A stretch of 64,000 bases of DNA, from positions 4,112,001 to 4,176,000 of the forward strand of contig NZ_CP031167.1 of assembly GCF_004346925.1 (NCBI RefSeq), given 5' to 3'. Every line of letters begins with the position of its first letter. Positions within the stretch are counted from its first letter, which is position 1. A program made the position numbers and the translations under genes. This document shows, piece after piece, positions 9,246-20,272 of the stretch. Source of the DNA: Stenotrophomonas sp. ASS1. GTDB taxonomy: Bacteria > Pseudomonadota > Gammaproteobacteria > Xanthomonadales > Xanthomonadaceae. Under the pieces are notes generated by a model, which saw only the letters and a program-made list of their open reading frames with translations, did no database searches and was not told where the DNA came from.

Positions 9246-10976
9246 TCACGCCAGCCGGTGTGCGCCTGCGTAGGGCGGCGTGTCCGGATAATCACCCCGG
9301 GCGAAGCGTTCCTGCAGGCCCTGCCACCAGCCCGGGTCGAACAGGTGCCGGTAGTGCTCGCGCACGGCTGCCAGCTCCGCAGCAGGCAGGCCCATGAACG
9401 GACCGAAGCGCTCGGGAAACACGTCGCGCGGGCCGACATGGAACCACGGCTCGTCGGCCATCGCTTCCTCCGGCGTGCGTGGCTGCGGCCAGGCGCGGAA
9501 CACGCAGTCGCTGACCAGGCACAGCTCGTCATAGTCATAGAACACGGCCCGGCCGTGCCGTGACACACCGAAGTTCTTCGGCAGCATGTCGCCGGGGAAG
9601 ATGTTGTTGCGCGCCATGTCGGTGATCGCCTGCGCGTAGTCGAGCACCGCCGCACGCACCGCCTCGCCGGACTGCTCGCGCAGGTACAGATTCAAAGGAC
9701 GGAAACGACGTTGCACATAGCACAGTGCGACTTCGACCTCGTCGCCATCGACACGTACGCTCTGCGCGCACTGCTGCAGCAGCTCTTCCAGCAGGGCCGG
9801 CGCGAAGCGCTCGCGCGGGAAACGCAGGTGGCGATAAGGCTGCGCATCAAGCAGGCGGCCGACACGATCGAGATTGAACACCAGCGCGTACTTCTCTTCC
9901 ACCTGCTGCCGCGACATTGCCTTGGGCCAGGCGAAACGGTCACGGATCAGCTTGAACACCAATGGATAACTGGGCAGGGTGAACACCGCCATGACCATGC
10001 CCGGCGTGCCTTCGGCATGCACCAGCCGTTCCTGCGGATGCTCGTTGAAGTGTCGGAAGAAGGTTCGGTAGCGCTCGGTCTTGCCCTGCTTGGCACGTCC
10101 CAGCACCGTGTAGATCTCGTCGATCGGCTTGCCCGGCAGCAGGCTGCGCAGGAACACCACCGCGTCGCCCACGGTGCCCAGGTCAGCCTGGAAGTAGCTG
10201 CGCGACACGCCAAACAGATGGGCGACATCACGGCGCCGGGTCAGCACCGCATCGGCACGCAGGCCGCGCGCATCGTTGACCAGGGCAATCACGCATGGCG
10301 AAAAGCGATGCTCGCCGAACACGCGGCCAACCAGGTAAGCGCGGCGCTCGCGGTAGAACACCGTGTCGAGCAGTTCGATGCTGCGTACCGGCGTGTCCCC
10401 CCAATGGGCGAGATCGTCCTGCAGGCGCACGGCGATGGCCGCCGCACAACGCAGCTGGTGCGCATAGGGGATGTCGAAGCGGTAGTCGGCCAGCACGCGT
10501 TGCAGGGCCTCCACCGGCCGCGTCGGCGAGACCGCGTAGGTATGCCGCGCGACCGGATGGGTGATTGCATCGGAGGGCTCGACGTCGAAAGCAATGAATT
10601 CCAGCGCCGGGTCCACGCCGCGGGTAGCGAACAGGCGCCGCGACAGCGTGTTGTAGAAGGTCTTGTACAGCTCGGCGTCGATCAGGCCCTGCAGCAGCCC
10701 GCTGTACTGCGCGTGCACCTGCAGCCACAGCGCACGCTCGCCGATCGCGTCACCGGCGAGGCGGCGCAACGCATCCATCTGCTCGGCGATGCACAGGTCG
10801 TACAGGGCGATGCGCTCGACCGCATCCTGTCGCGCACCAGCCCAATCCCGCTGCTCGAAGCGCTGCCGCGCCCGCGCGGTGATCGCCGCGAAGCGGGCAT
10901 GGTACTGCTCGAAACCATCGCGGATGGCACCGGCGATACGCGGCGCCAGCTCGGCAACGATGTCAGGCGTGGACAT
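9246..10976 (-). CDS. aceK: isocitrate dehydrogenase kinase/phosphatase AceK
   Basis: A 576-residue AceK, the usual size. This bifunctional enzyme phosphorylates and dephosphorylates isocitrate dehydrogenase to divert isocitrate into the glyoxylate shunt on acetate or fatty acids. Recognisable parts are the N-terminal regulatory helices, the ATP-binding segment with VFKLIRDRF (invariant Lys), and the catalytic part with [10 protein letters not shown] and the metal-binding FYDYDEL. In E. coli AceK acts on dimeric Icd, whereas the icd in this window encodes the monomeric type, so its target here may be a second Icd elsewhere. The start codon is the ATG at 10976. Confidence 0.95.
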   Translation of the reverse strand: MSTPDIVAELAPRIAGAIRDGFEQYHARFAAITARARQRFEQRDWAGARQDAVERIALYDLCIAEQMDALRRLAGDAIGERALWLQVHAQYSGLLQGLIDAELYKTFYNTLSRRLFATRGVDPALEFIAFDVEPSDAITHPVARHTYAVSPTRPVEALQRVLADYRFDIPYAHQLRCAAAIAVRLQDDLAHWGDTPVRSIELLDTVFYRERRAYLVGRVFGEHRFSPCVIALVNDARGLRADAVLTRRRDVAHLFGVSRSYFQADLGTVGDAVVFLRSLLPGKPIDEIYTVLGRAKQGKTERYRTFFRHFNEHPQERLVHAEGTPGMVMAVFTLPSYPLVFKLIRDRFAWPKAMSRQQVEEKYALVFNLDRVGRLLDAQPYRHLRFPRERFAPALLEELLQQCAQSVRVDGDEVEVALCYVQRRFRPLNLYLREQSGEAVRAAVLDYAQAITDMARNNIFPGDMLPKNFGVSRHGRAVFYDYDELCLVSDCVFRAWPQPRTPEEAMADEPWFHVGPRDVFPERFGPFMGLPAAELAAVREHYRHLFDPGWWQGLQERFARGDYPDTPPYAGAHRLA

Positions 10977-11042
10977 GCAGGGCTCATCCGGGAGGACCGG
11001 CTTCACCATACGCTGGCGTGTGTGATGCCGTCGAGCGCAGAG

Positions 11043-11118
11043 GTAGTGCCGGCCGCTGGCCGGCAGCCCCTGGACCGCCGATGGATCCATGCAGATGCCG
11101 GCCAGTGGCCGGCACTAC
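11043..11118. repeat. SMAG/REP dimer, GTAGTGCCGGCC family
   Basis: Inverted pair of the GTAGTGCCGGCC palindrome with a 30-bp spacer, ending five bases before the roadblock gene's stop codon. It separates the roadblock/GTPase module from aceK. Confidence 0.9.
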
Positions 11119-11122
11119 CGGC

Positions 11123-11482
11123 TCAGATCGCCAGTTCGGCCTCTACGTCCTGCACCTTGCGCCGCGCCAGCGCCAGGTTGGATTTGGTCCGGTCCAGCAC
11201 GATGTAGAAGAACAGGCCCTTCTTCTTCGCCACCGGGCGCATGATGTGGTACGCCTTGCCCAGCGAGATCAGGATGTCCTCGATGCTGTCGTTGAGGTTC
11301 AGCGACGCGGCGGTCTTCATCTTGGCGCGGATCACTTCAGTGTTGCCGGCGGCGGCCACTTCCATGTCCATGCCGGCACCGGCTTCGCCCAGCAGCATGC
11401 CGCTTTCGTAGTCGACCAGCGCCACTGCCTGCGCGCCGTCGATGCCCATCAGTGCGTTCAACGATTCATTCAATCCAGCCAC
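11123..11482 (-). CDS. roadblock/LC7 domain protein
   Basis: A 119-residue single-domain protein. The pattern LMGIDGAQAVALVDYESGMLLG followed by a central helix and the strand KKGLFFYIVLD fits the roadblock/LC7 (MglB-like) fold, which acts as a dimeric partner or GTPase-activating protein for small Ras-like GTPases. The start is a GTG at 11482 with an AAGGGG site six bases upstream; the longer open frame upstream has no such site. It is the last gene of a four-gene leftward module containing a second roadblock protein and a GTPase, so a regulatory complex with that GTPase is a strong inference. Confidence 0.8.
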   Translation of the reverse strand: MAGLNESLNALMGIDGAQAVALVDYESGMLLGEAGAGMDMEVAAAGNTEVIRAKMKTAASLNLNDSIEDILISLGKAYHIMRPVAKKKGLFFYIVLDRTKSNLALARRKVQDVEAELAI

Positions 11483-11535
11483 GTCGCACCCCTTGTCGAT
11501 GTTGGTTCGAGCCCCTCGTTCCCCTGCGGCCGGGC

Positions 11536-11952
11536 TCACGATCCGCCGAGTTCGGCCAGGATCGCCTGGCCACATTCCCTGCTCTGCCACAGCACCTGGC
11601 CGATCACGCTGCGCTGGTCGCAGGCCGCCATCAGCAGCAGCGGTGCGCGCCCTTCGGCCTGAATCGCCAGCATCAGCACCTTGCCGCCCGCGGCCTCCAG
11701 CATCAGCGTCTGCAGATCGCCCAGCAGCAGTTCGCGGCCAACCGCCGCGGCCAGCGCCAGCATCGCGCTGGTCATCGCCGCCAGCCGCTCACCGCGCCCT
11801 TCGGCCCCGGCACTGACCAGGGCGAAGCCATCGACACTGGCCAGCACCACCGTGCGCACGCCTTCCACGCGCTGCTGCAGGTCCTGCAGCAGCGGCTGCA
11901 GGCGCTCACGCTGACCGGCATCGGGCAGTACCGCCATCTGCCCGTCAGCCAT
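11536..11952 (-). CDS. second roadblock/LC7-like protein
   Basis: A 138-residue protein. VRTVVLASVDGFALVSAG followed by RLAAMTSAMLALAAAVGREL and later KVLMLAIQ reproduces the strand-helix-strand order of roadblock domains (known from DUF/LC7 proteins that pair with small GTPases). It overlaps the GTPase gene start-to-stop by eight bases, implying translational coupling. Together with the first roadblock protein it could form a heterodimer, as expected when two diverged copies sit in one operon. Confidence 0.75.
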   Translation of the reverse strand: MADGQMAVLPDAGQRERLQPLLQDLQQRVEGVRTVVLASVDGFALVSAGAEGRGERLAAMTSAMLALAAAVGRELLLGDLQTLMLEAAGGKVLMLAIQAEGRAPLLLMAACDQRSVIGQVLWQSRECGQAILAELGGS

Positions 11953-12493
11953 GCGCCGCCACCAGTGCGTGCGCTTCCATTTCGCTCATCAGTACATCCA
12001 TCAGCAACAGTCCCTGTTCGCGGTCGCGGGCATCCACCGCCAGCAGCGGCAGTGGTTGGTCGTCAAGGCTGGCACGGGCGGCCCAGTCATCCAGTGCGGC
12101 CTGCGGTGCCTGGTCCAGGTGGGTGACCGCCACCACCAGTGCCAAGGATGATGCGAACGGCTGCAGCACCTGCAGGTAGTCCTCCAGCTCGCTGGCCAGC
12201 CCGGCACGACGCGCATCCAGCAGCAGCACCGCGCCACGCGCGCCCTGCAGCAGGATCGGCCACAGGAAATCGAAACGCTGCTGGCCGGGTGTTCCGTACA
12301 ACCGCAGGCGTTCGCCATTGGGCAGGTCGATGTCTGCGTAGTCCAGCGCTACGGTGGTGGAGGCCTTGTCGGCGCCGAGGCGATCACTGTTGGCCACATC
12401 CGTGTCGACCACCGCGCCAGCCGCGATGCTGCGTACCAGGGTCGACTTGCCGCTGCCCATGCCGCCCAGCACCACCACCTTGTGCTCACGCAT
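11945..12493 (-). CDS. small Ras-like GTPase (COG2229/MglA-related)
   Basis: A 182-residue GTPase. The P-loop is GGMGSGKST (residues 10-18), the switch region contains a threonine-rich stretch (KASTTVALDY), the G3 motif is GTPGQQRF, with TPGQ in place of the classic DxxG, and the G4 position reads THLD. These features match bacterial COG2229 GTPases, related to MglA, that associate with roadblock proteins. Overlaps with both flanking genes (eight bases each) show a tightly coupled operon. In Myxococcus the MglA/MglB pair sets cell polarity; a polarity or surface-motility role here is only an inference. Confidence 0.85.
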   Translation of the reverse strand: MREHKVVVLGGMGSGKSTLVRSIAAGAVVDTDVANSDRLGADKASTTVALDYADIDLPNGERLRLYGTPGQQRFDFLWPILLQGARGAVLLLDARRAGLASELEDYLQVLQPFASSLALVVAVTHLDQAPQAALDDWAARASLDDQPLPLLAVDARDREQGLLLMDVLMSEMEAHALVAAHG

Positions 12494-13451
12494 TGCGTTC
12501 GCTCCCGCGCAGGTGCCGCCACAGGCGGGCAAGCAGGCCGTTGTCGGTGCGGGTGCCACCTGTCGCCATCAGCGGCGTCGCCGGTGCAGTCTGCAGCTGC
12601 GCGTAGCCGCACAGGTAGGCGGCATGGATGAAATCGCGTACCGCCGCAGCCGGCAACTCAAGCAGCATCACGCACTCGTCAACCGTGCACGCGCGCTTGA
12701 GCAGCAGCGAACACAGGCGGAAGCCATCATGGTCGTGGCCCAGTACGCGGAAGTCCGGCCAGCGCAGCAGCTTCACTGAAGCGCCACGCAGGCGTTCGTC
12801 CAATGCCTGCCAATGGCGGCTGCGCTGTGCCCACTGCCACAGCAGCGGTCGCAGTGGCTGGCGTGGCCGCTCACCGGCCAGCGCCTGCAGGCGTGCGGGT
12901 GTCAGCGCATCCAGTTGCAGGCGTTCGAAGGCATCGGCCAGACGCTCCACCAGCGCCGCAGCCGGTTCCTGCAGCAGCACGGCCTGGTCGTGCTCCAGAT
13001 CCATCAGCAGCAGAGGCTCGCCCGCATCACTCAACAGTGCCTGCCCCTGTCGCAGCGGCAGCCGCTCGCGCAGCAGGCGGGTGATGGCGTGTGCACCATC
13101 GGCCAGACGGATCGGTGCGGGTGCGTGCATGGCCATGGGCTCCGGTGCCAACTGCATGCGGCGCAGCGCGCGGCCGATGGCACCATCGTCAAGCACGTCC
13201 TGGTGCCCATCACCGTCACGCAGCTGGCCGCCCAGGTCTTCGATCCAGCACTGCAGTCGCGGACGCTGCTGACGCATGCGCTGGGCCGCGTTGCGCAGCG
13301 CCGGCGTATCGCGGATGACCAGCAGATCGCAATCATCCAGGTCCTGGCTGCGGCGGATCTGGCCGTCCGGCAGGGCCGATGCCACGCGCAGCCGCTGCAG
13401 CAGGGCCTGCTCGCCCTGGATGTCGGTTCCCACTACCAGCACGCGTGCCAT
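12486..13451 (-). CDS. hypothetical protein leading the roadblock/GTPase operon
   Basis: A 321-residue protein I do not recognise by name. Residues 1-100 look like a response-regulator or Rossmann-like fold (ARVLVVGTDIQGEQALLQRL, then DDCDLLVIRDTPAL) but lack the phospho-acceptor layout. The C-terminal 80 residues read as a winged-helix-like module (SLLLKRACTVDECVMLLELP ... DFIHAAYLCGYAQL). There is no signal peptide or membrane span. The ATG at 13451 is preceded by GGGGA. Being first in the operon and overlapping the GTPase gene, it may be the GTPase's effector or upstream input. Confidence 0.65.
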   Translation of the reverse strand: MARVLVVGTDIQGEQALLQRLRVASALPDGQIRRSQDLDDCDLLVIRDTPALRNAAQRMRQQRPRLQCWIEDLGGQLRDGDGHQDVLDDGAIGRALRRMQLAPEPMAMHAPAPIRLADGAHAITRLLRERLPLRQGQALLSDAGEPLLLMDLEHDQAVLLQEPAAALVERLADAFERLQLDALTPARLQALAGERPRQPLRPLLWQWAQRSRHWQALDERLRGASVKLLRWPDFRVLGHDHDGFRLCSLLLKRACTVDECVMLLELPAAAVRDFIHAAYLCGYAQLQTAPATPLMATGGTRTDNGLLARLWRHLRGSERNA

Positions 13452-13654
13452 CCGTGTTCCCCGTGCGGCCACCTCCCCGGTGGCCTCGCGTCGCCAAGGC
13501 TAGGGCATCGCCAGCGGCAGCCGTCGTGATCGACTGCTCAGATCGAGGGCGGCTGCAGATCCGCTCATATCGGTTCTGCGACGGCCATCGTGGGCAAGTT
13601 TCATGCCCCTTTGACGGCATTCCGACAGCCGACGGAAGTCGCGGTTTCATCGCC

Positions 13655-13697
13655 TGGGGTCAGATCCCTTTTGCATGGCAAAAGGGATCTGACCCCA
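13655..13697. repeat. perfect 20-bp inverted repeat with 3-bp loop
   Basis: The arm TGGGGTCAGATCCCTTTTGC is followed by ATG and its exact reverse complement. Unlike the REP families here it has no GTAG head. In leftward RNA it would fold just downstream of the icd terminator. Confidence 0.85.
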
Positions 13698-13704
13698 GAG
13701 CCAA

Positions 13705-13735
13705 AAAGAAACCCGCGCCGAAGCGCGGGTTCCGG
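13705..13735 (-). terminator. intrinsic terminator of icd
   Basis: On the minus strand the stem AACCCGCGC/GCGCGGGTT is followed by TCTTTTTGG, 25 bases beyond the icd stop. Confidence 0.85.
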
Positions 13736-13758
13736 TGTCACGACAGAATGGCGATGGA

Positions 13759-16050
<2,292 letters not shown>

Positions 16051-16176
16051 TCACTTCCCCCGCCGCCGTCAGGGTGGGCGCGCGGCGGGGAAACCCCTGC
16101 ATTGTCGCGTTTTCAGCCGCGCGGGGCAAAGCCGTGCCATACGCGGCGGTACTGCATGCCGGCAACGCTGTGATCC

Positions 16177-16238
16177 ATCCACGCACGGCGTGGATGAAGC
16201 ACGGCCCGGTTGTCAGTAGATCCACGCCATGCGTGGAT
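16177..16238. repeat. REP dimer, GTAGATCCACGCC family
   Basis: A first palindrome ATCCACGCACGGCGTGGAT (16177-16195) and a second, GTAGATCCACGCCATGCGTG (16216-16238), stand close together. Other copies of the family occur at 27985, 32743, 33706, 37250, 39505 and 63376. Confidence 0.85.
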
Positions 16239-16259
16239 AGCGCCAACCGTCGCCCAACG

Positions 16260-16289
16260 AAAAAGGACGCAGCCTCGCGGCTGCGTCCA
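16260..16289 (-). terminator. intrinsic terminator of the lipoprotein gene
   Basis: On the minus strand GGACGCAGCC/GGCTGCGTCC is followed by TTTTTCG, 34 bases beyond the stop of the gene at 16323. Confidence 0.88.
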
Positions 16290-16322
16290 TCGTGAGCCCT
16301 GCCGGGAGAGAGTCGGCAGGAC

Positions 16323-16835
16323 TTACTTGACCTCGAACTCCTGCGGCGTTCCGGCCGCCTTGCCATCGACGGTGACTTCGGCGCGGTACTTGCCGGCCGG
16401 CCAGCCCTTTGCATTCTTGAAGGTGACGTTGGTGGTTTCCGCACCGCTGGTGTTCAGGGTGGCGTTCTGTTCGCCGGCCACCTGGCCGTCCTGGTAGGTC
16501 AGCTTCGCGCCAACGGTGACGTTGTTGGCGGCACCGTCGGTCTTGACCGAGACGATGACGTCATCCTTCGGTGCGAACAATGCCGTCGTTGCAACCGACT
16601 TGTCGGCGGCTGCGGTCTTGCCGACGGTGACGGCCGAGACGCTGACGGCAGCGGCTTCTGCCATCGGCGGCGGTGCGCCGGTCATCGGCGCCGGTGCTGC
16701 CGGTTCGGCCGGAGCGGTCGCTGCCGGGGCGGCGTTGCTGTCGGTCGACTCTTCTTTCTTCTTGCAACCGACCAGGGCAACGCTGCCCAGCAGGGCGGCA
16801 ATCAGGGCGGTCTGGAGCGGGGTGGTCTTGATCAT
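16323..16835 (-). CDS. small lipoprotein, function unknown
   Basis: A 170-residue lipoprotein. The signal peptide ends in the lipobox LVGC with the acylated cysteine near residue 24, followed by KKKEE. A Pro/Ala linker (about 32-60) leads to a beta-rich domain with repeated short strands (VSVSAVTVGK, VIVSVKTDG, YRAEVTVDGK), resembling an immunoglobulin-like or extracellular beta-sandwich fold. I cannot name a function; anchoring in the cell envelope is the firm inference. An AGGA site lies upstream of the ATG. The LysM gene 44 bp upstream in the same direction could form an operon with it. Confidence 0.8.
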   Translation of the reverse strand: MIKTTPLQTALIAALLGSVALVGCKKKEESTDSNAAPAATAPAEPAAPAPMTGAPPPMAEAAAVSVSAVTVGKTAAADKSVATTALFAPKDDVIVSVKTDGAANNVTVGAKLTYQDGQVAGEQNATLNTSGAETTNVTFKNAKGWPAGKYRAEVTVDGKAAGTPQEFEVK

Positions 16836-16879
16836 TCGGGGTTCCTCCCAGGGATTGTCGGACGGCGTTCGATCGCCGT

Positions 16880-17173
16880 TTACTTCGGCGGCAGTTTCAG
16901 GGTCTGGCCCGGGAAGATCTTGTCCGGGTCGTCAAGCACATCGCGATTGGCTTCGAAGATCTTCTTCCAGGCATTGGCGTCGCCCAGATGCTGCTTGGCG
17001 ATCTTCGACAACGAGTCACCCTTCTGCACGGTGTAGGTGCCGCCGCTGACGACGTCTGCGGTGCTGTCCACCGAAGCGCTGACGCCAGAGAAGTCCGCCT
17101 TCGGCACCTGCTCGGCGGTACTGTCGACGCTGCCACTGACGCCGGAGAAATCGGCTTTCTTCTCGGTACTCAT
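16880..17173 (-). CDS. LysM peptidoglycan-binding domain protein
   Basis: A 97-residue protein with a C-terminal LysM domain (TYTVQKGDSLSKIAKQHLG ... IFEANRDVLDDPDKIFPGQTLKLP), resembling the tail of E. coli YgaU (Kbp). The N-terminal half is a tandem duplication of a 19-residue unit, KADFSGVSGSVDSTAEQVP then KADFSGVSASVDSTADVV. No signal peptide is visible, as in YgaU, which binds potassium in the cytoplasm; LysM here may serve similarly. The ATG at 17173 has a GGGAG site six bases upstream. Confidence 0.85.
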   Translation of the reverse strand: MSTEKKADFSGVSGSVDSTAEQVPKADFSGVSASVDSTADVVSGGTYTVQKGDSLSKIAKQHLGDANAWKKIFEANRDVLDDPDKIFPGQTLKLPPK

Positions 17174-17295
17174 CCACAACTCCCGTCTGCATGACTACGT
17201 GGTTCGCACGTTGCCATGGCGGTTGTTAAATGGGGATGGTGCAGATGTGAAGCCGCCCCCGGGGGCGGCTGAACAATCGGGAGAGACGGTGCCCG

Positions 17296-17373
17296 GTAGT
17301 GCCGGCCGCTGGCCGGCTTGCCCTGGCCCTGGATGCGGGTTCCCTGCGGTTGCCGGCCAGCGGCCGGCACTAC
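17296..17373. repeat. SMAG/REP dimer, GTAGTGCCGGCC family
   Basis: Inverted pair of GTAGTGCCGGCC palindromes with a 33-bp spacer, just beyond the queF stop codon. A separate GC hairpin (GCCGCCCCC/GGGGGCGGC) lies at 17253-17271. Confidence 0.9.
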
Positions 17374-17392
17374 CCGTAACCGGCTGCGGCGG

Positions 17393-18211
17393 TTATTGCC
17401 GCAGTTCGCGGTAGGTCGCGGCCGGGGCGGCAATGCCGGGGCTGGCACGCCAGGGATTGATATCCAGGCCACCACGGCGGGTGTAGCGCGCCTCCACTTC
17501 CAGCCACTGCGGCTGGCAGCGCGCAGACACCTCGCTGAAGATCCGCTCAACGCACTGCTCGTGGAACTCGGCGTGCTCGCGGTAGCTGACCAGGTAGCGC
17601 AGCAGGCCCGCGCGGTCGATCTTCGGCCCACGGTAACGCAGGCTGACCGTGGCCCAGTCCGGCTGGCCGGTGACCGGGCAGTTGGACTTCAGCAGCGACG
17701 AGACCAGGGTCTCCTCCACCACCTCGCCCGCGTCGGCAGTCAGAAAGTCCGCCTGCGGCGGGCCGTAGCAGTCGATCTCCACGTCCAGCCCGTCGATGGA
17801 TTCACCGAGCGGCGTCTCACGCAGGCCCGGCAGGCCGAACTCGATCTGGACCGGCGCACCGGCGCAGGCAGACAGGTCGTCGACGATGCGCGCGCGCAGT
17901 GCCTCGGCGCTGTCGATACGGGTGCTGTTGAGGGAATTCAGGTACAGCTTGAACGACTTCGATTCGATCAGCCGCGGCGAGGTGCACGGCACCTGCACGG
18001 TGGCGACGGCGACCTGCGGCTTGCCACGCGTGTCGAGCCAGCTCAGCTCGAAGGCATGCCAGCGGTCGTGGCCGACGAACGGCAGCGCGGCGTCATCGAG
18101 GCCGATCTCGGCGCGGGCACCGCTGCGGGGAATGGGGAACAGCAGGCCGGGATCGTACTGCGACGGGTAACTGACCTCGCGACCGAGGCTGGAATCCTGT
18201 GGGGTGTTCAT
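17393..18211 (-). CDS. queF: NADPH-dependent 7-cyano-7-deazaguanine reductase
   Basis: A 272-residue protein of the long (two-domain) QueF type. It reduces preQ0 to preQ1 in queuosine synthesis for tRNA wobble modification. Features are the N-terminal [20 protein letters not shown] motif region, [11 protein letters not shown] (the substrate-specific ESKS motif), and [16 protein letters not shown] with the catalytic cysteine. The ATG at 18211 gives the family N-terminus [10 protein letters not shown]; another ATG three codons upstream is possible. Neither has a good ribosome-binding site. Composite repeat copy A occupies its upstream region. Confidence 0.93.
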   Translation of the reverse strand: MNTPQDSSLGREVSYPSQYDPGLLFPIPRSGARAEIGLDDAALPFVGHDRWHAFELSWLDTRGKPQVAVATVQVPCTSPRLIESKSFKLYLNSLNSTRIDSAEALRARIVDDLSACAGAPVQIEFGLPGLRETPLGESIDGLDVEIDCYGPPQADFLTADAGEVVEETLVSSLLKSNCPVTGQPDWATVSLRYRGPKIDRAGLLRYLVSYREHAEFHEQCVERIFSEVSARCQPQWLEVEARYTRRGGLDINPWRASPGIAAPAATYRELRQ

Positions 18212-18764
18212 GGGGGTCATTGTATCGCGCGGAGGGCGGGCCTTCGGCCGGGTCGGCCAACGGCGGAGCCCCTCCGTGGTGGGTGGGTCGCGGGAAGCCC
18301 CGACTCCCGGATGCGGGCCGGGCGGGTGGGGCTGGCCGGGGACGCCGTGAATCCGTCCCTGGAGGCTTAGCCGCGCCATCCATGGCGCGGATACCCCGCC
18401 ATCCCCACCCGCCCGGCCCCCGGACACATTTCTGCCGCCGATCCACCACGGAAAAGATCAGAAAATCAAAATCAAAAGCTGATCCTTCAGACATTCTCGA
18501 TGTCTGCCCGTGTCGACCAAGGTCGACACCTACCAAAGCAGAGCGCCGTTCCGACAGATCGCGGGAAACTGTCGAAGGCGGGGTGGGTCCGGTGGCAGGG
18601 GCGTGAGCCGCATGGATGCGGCGACCGAGGCTACAGGGACGTACTTGCGCCGTCCCCTGCCACCGGACCCGCCCCGCCAACCCACAGATAGCCGGCTTCT
18701 GCCGTTGCTCCGGCTGTTGCCTTGGCCTCTGCGGGTGCAGGGCTGCAAGCCCTGCCGGAAACCC
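18212..18764. repeat. composite long-hairpin element, copy A, between the M20 gene and queF
   Basis: A 553-bp non-coding gap. Two large hairpins occupy it. Hairpin A1 has arms at 18315-18341 and 18394-18420 with a nested palindrome CCGCGCCAT/ATGGCGCGG. Hairpin A2 has arms at 18577-18601 and 18654-18678 (25 pairs, one G-U) with a nested GCCGCAT/ATGCGGC. Between them are a TCCACCACGGAAAAG box near 18441, an A-rich stretch, and a GTAGGTGTCGACC palindrome at 18510-18533. A short GCAGGGCT/AGCCCTGC palindrome ends the unit near 18738-18755. The same order recurs as copy B at about 36991-37488. Confidence 0.8.
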
Positions 18765-20084
18765 TCACCCCGCAGGAGTGCCGGCACCGTTCAAGTAATC
18801 CAGGCTCACCTGCAGCAGCGCGCGCAGTCCCACATCCAGCGCCTTCTCATCCAGCAGGAACTTCGGTGAATGATTCGCCGGCGCCGTCGCCGGGTCGATG
18901 CCCACGCTGGTCGAACCGACGAAGAAGAACATCCCCGGCACTTCCTTCGCGTACAGCGAGAAATCCTCCGCACCCATCTGCAGCGGTGGCTCGTACACGT
19001 TGTCCTTGCCCACCACCGCCTGCAGGCTCGGCAGCATCTTCGCGGTCAGCGCCGGGTCGTTCACCGTGGCCGGGTTGCCTTCTGATTCGTAGATGTCGGT
19101 GACCGCCTTTGCCCCGTGCGCGGCGGCGGTGTGTTCGGCCACGTTGCGCAGATCGGCGAAGATCTGCTGGCGCATGCCCTCGTCGAAGGTGCGGATGGTG
19201 CCGACCATCTCCACTTCATCGGGAATGATGTTGTAACGGATGCCCCCGTTGATCGCACCGAAGGTCAGCACCGCCGGTTGCTTGGACAGGTTGGCGCGGC
19301 GGCTGACGATGGTCTGCGCGGTGCCGACCAGATCAGCGGTGGCCACGATCGGGTCGACACCGTTCCACGGCGCGGAGCCATGCGTCTGGCGACCGATCAC
19401 CTTGATCCCGAAACGATCCGAGGCAGCCATCAATGGGCCACCGCGCACGGCGATCTGGCCGGCCTGCACGCTGGAGAACACATGCAGTCCAAACACCGCC
19501 TCCGGCTTGAAGTCGGCGAACAGGCCTTCCTTCAGCATCAGCGCGGCACCGCCCTCTTCCGGCGGCGGTGCGCCTTCCTCGGCCGGCTGGAAGATCAGCA
19601 TCACCTGGCCCGGCAGGTCCTTCTTCATCGACACCAGCGCTTCGGCCACGCCCAGCAGGGTGGCGGTGTGCGCGTCATGGCCGCAGGCATGCATCACGCC
19701 CACGGTCTGGCCGCGGTACTGGTCGGTGGCCTTGGAGGCGAACGGCAGCCCGGTCTGTTCGGCTACCGGCAGCGCGTCCATGTCCGCACGCAGCGCGATC
19801 TTCGGGCCGGGCTTGCCGCCTTCGATGATCGCCACCACGCCGTGGTGGGCGATGCCAGTCTTCGGCTTCAAGCCCATCGCACGCAGGCGCTTGGCGACCT
19901 CGGCCGAGGTGCGCGCCTCGCGGTTGGACAGTTCCGGGTGCTGATGGAAGTCGCGGCGCCATTCAACCACCTTGGCCTGCAGGCGCTGGGCAGCGGCGGT
20001 CACTTCGGGGCGTTGCCCGTCCTGGGCGTGGGCAACGGCCGGCAGGGCCAGCAGCAGGGCGGACAGCAGCAGCGAACGGCGCAT
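18765..20084 (-). CDS. exported M20 family amidohydrolase
   Basis: A 439-residue metallopeptidase-like amidohydrolase with a signal peptide ending near VAHAQ (about residue 22). Metal and catalytic motifs are visible: DFHQHPELS, ADMDALPV, MHACGHDAHTA, QPAEEG and GAEDFS. These match the M20D group (amidohydrolases such as hippuricase, IAA-amino acid hydrolase and carboxypeptidase Ss1), which cleave N-acyl amino acids; the substrate is unknown. The ATG at 20084 has GGAGA five bases upstream. Export suggests use of periplasmic or external substrates. The gene is divergent from the efflux operon. Confidence 0.9.
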   Translation of the reverse strand: MRRSLLLSALLLALPAVAHAQDGQRPEVTAAAQRLQAKVVEWRRDFHQHPELSNREARTSAEVAKRLRAMGLKPKTGIAHHGVVAIIEGGKPGPKIALRADMDALPVAEQTGLPFASKATDQYRGQTVGVMHACGHDAHTATLLGVAEALVSMKKDLPGQVMLIFQPAEEGAPPPEEGGAALMLKEGLFADFKPEAVFGLHVFSSVQAGQIAVRGGPLMAASDRFGIKVIGRQTHGSAPWNGVDPIVATADLVGTAQTIVSRRANLSKQPAVLTFGAINGGIRYNIIPDEVEMVGTIRTFDEGMRQQIFADLRNVAEHTAAAHGAKAVTDIYESEGNPATVNDPALTAKMLPSLQAVVGKDNVYEPPLQMGAEDFSLYAKEVPGMFFFVGSTSVGIDPATAPANHSPKFLLDEKALDVGLRALLQVSLDYLNGAGTPAG

Positions 20085-20272
20085 CGCAATCTCCACAGCA
20101 AGAGGGGTCCAGCTGAATGTAGGGCAACACCGCCGCCACGGGAACCTCCGCGGCCGGATCCGGTCTTAGCGCCCGTCCCATCCGTCATGCAGGAAACGTG
20201 ATGTGGCACAGGTATGCTTTGCGCATTGCCAACCGGGGCCGCGCCCCGTCCAGCCCTCTTGGAGTCCTCGTA

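Larger units (their letters stand above)
13452..13758. other. 307-bp intergenic region upstream of the GTPase operon
   Basis: It contains a perfect 20-bp inverted repeat at 13655-13697 and the icd terminator at 13705-13735. The rest, next to 13451, must hold the promoter of the GTPase operon; I see no clear -10/-35 pair and no further gene. Confidence 0.5.

Noticed and set aside
18212..18360. preQ1 riboswitch upstream of queF
   Set aside because: No compact A-rich pseudoknot near the start codon; the region is occupied by composite repeat sequence.
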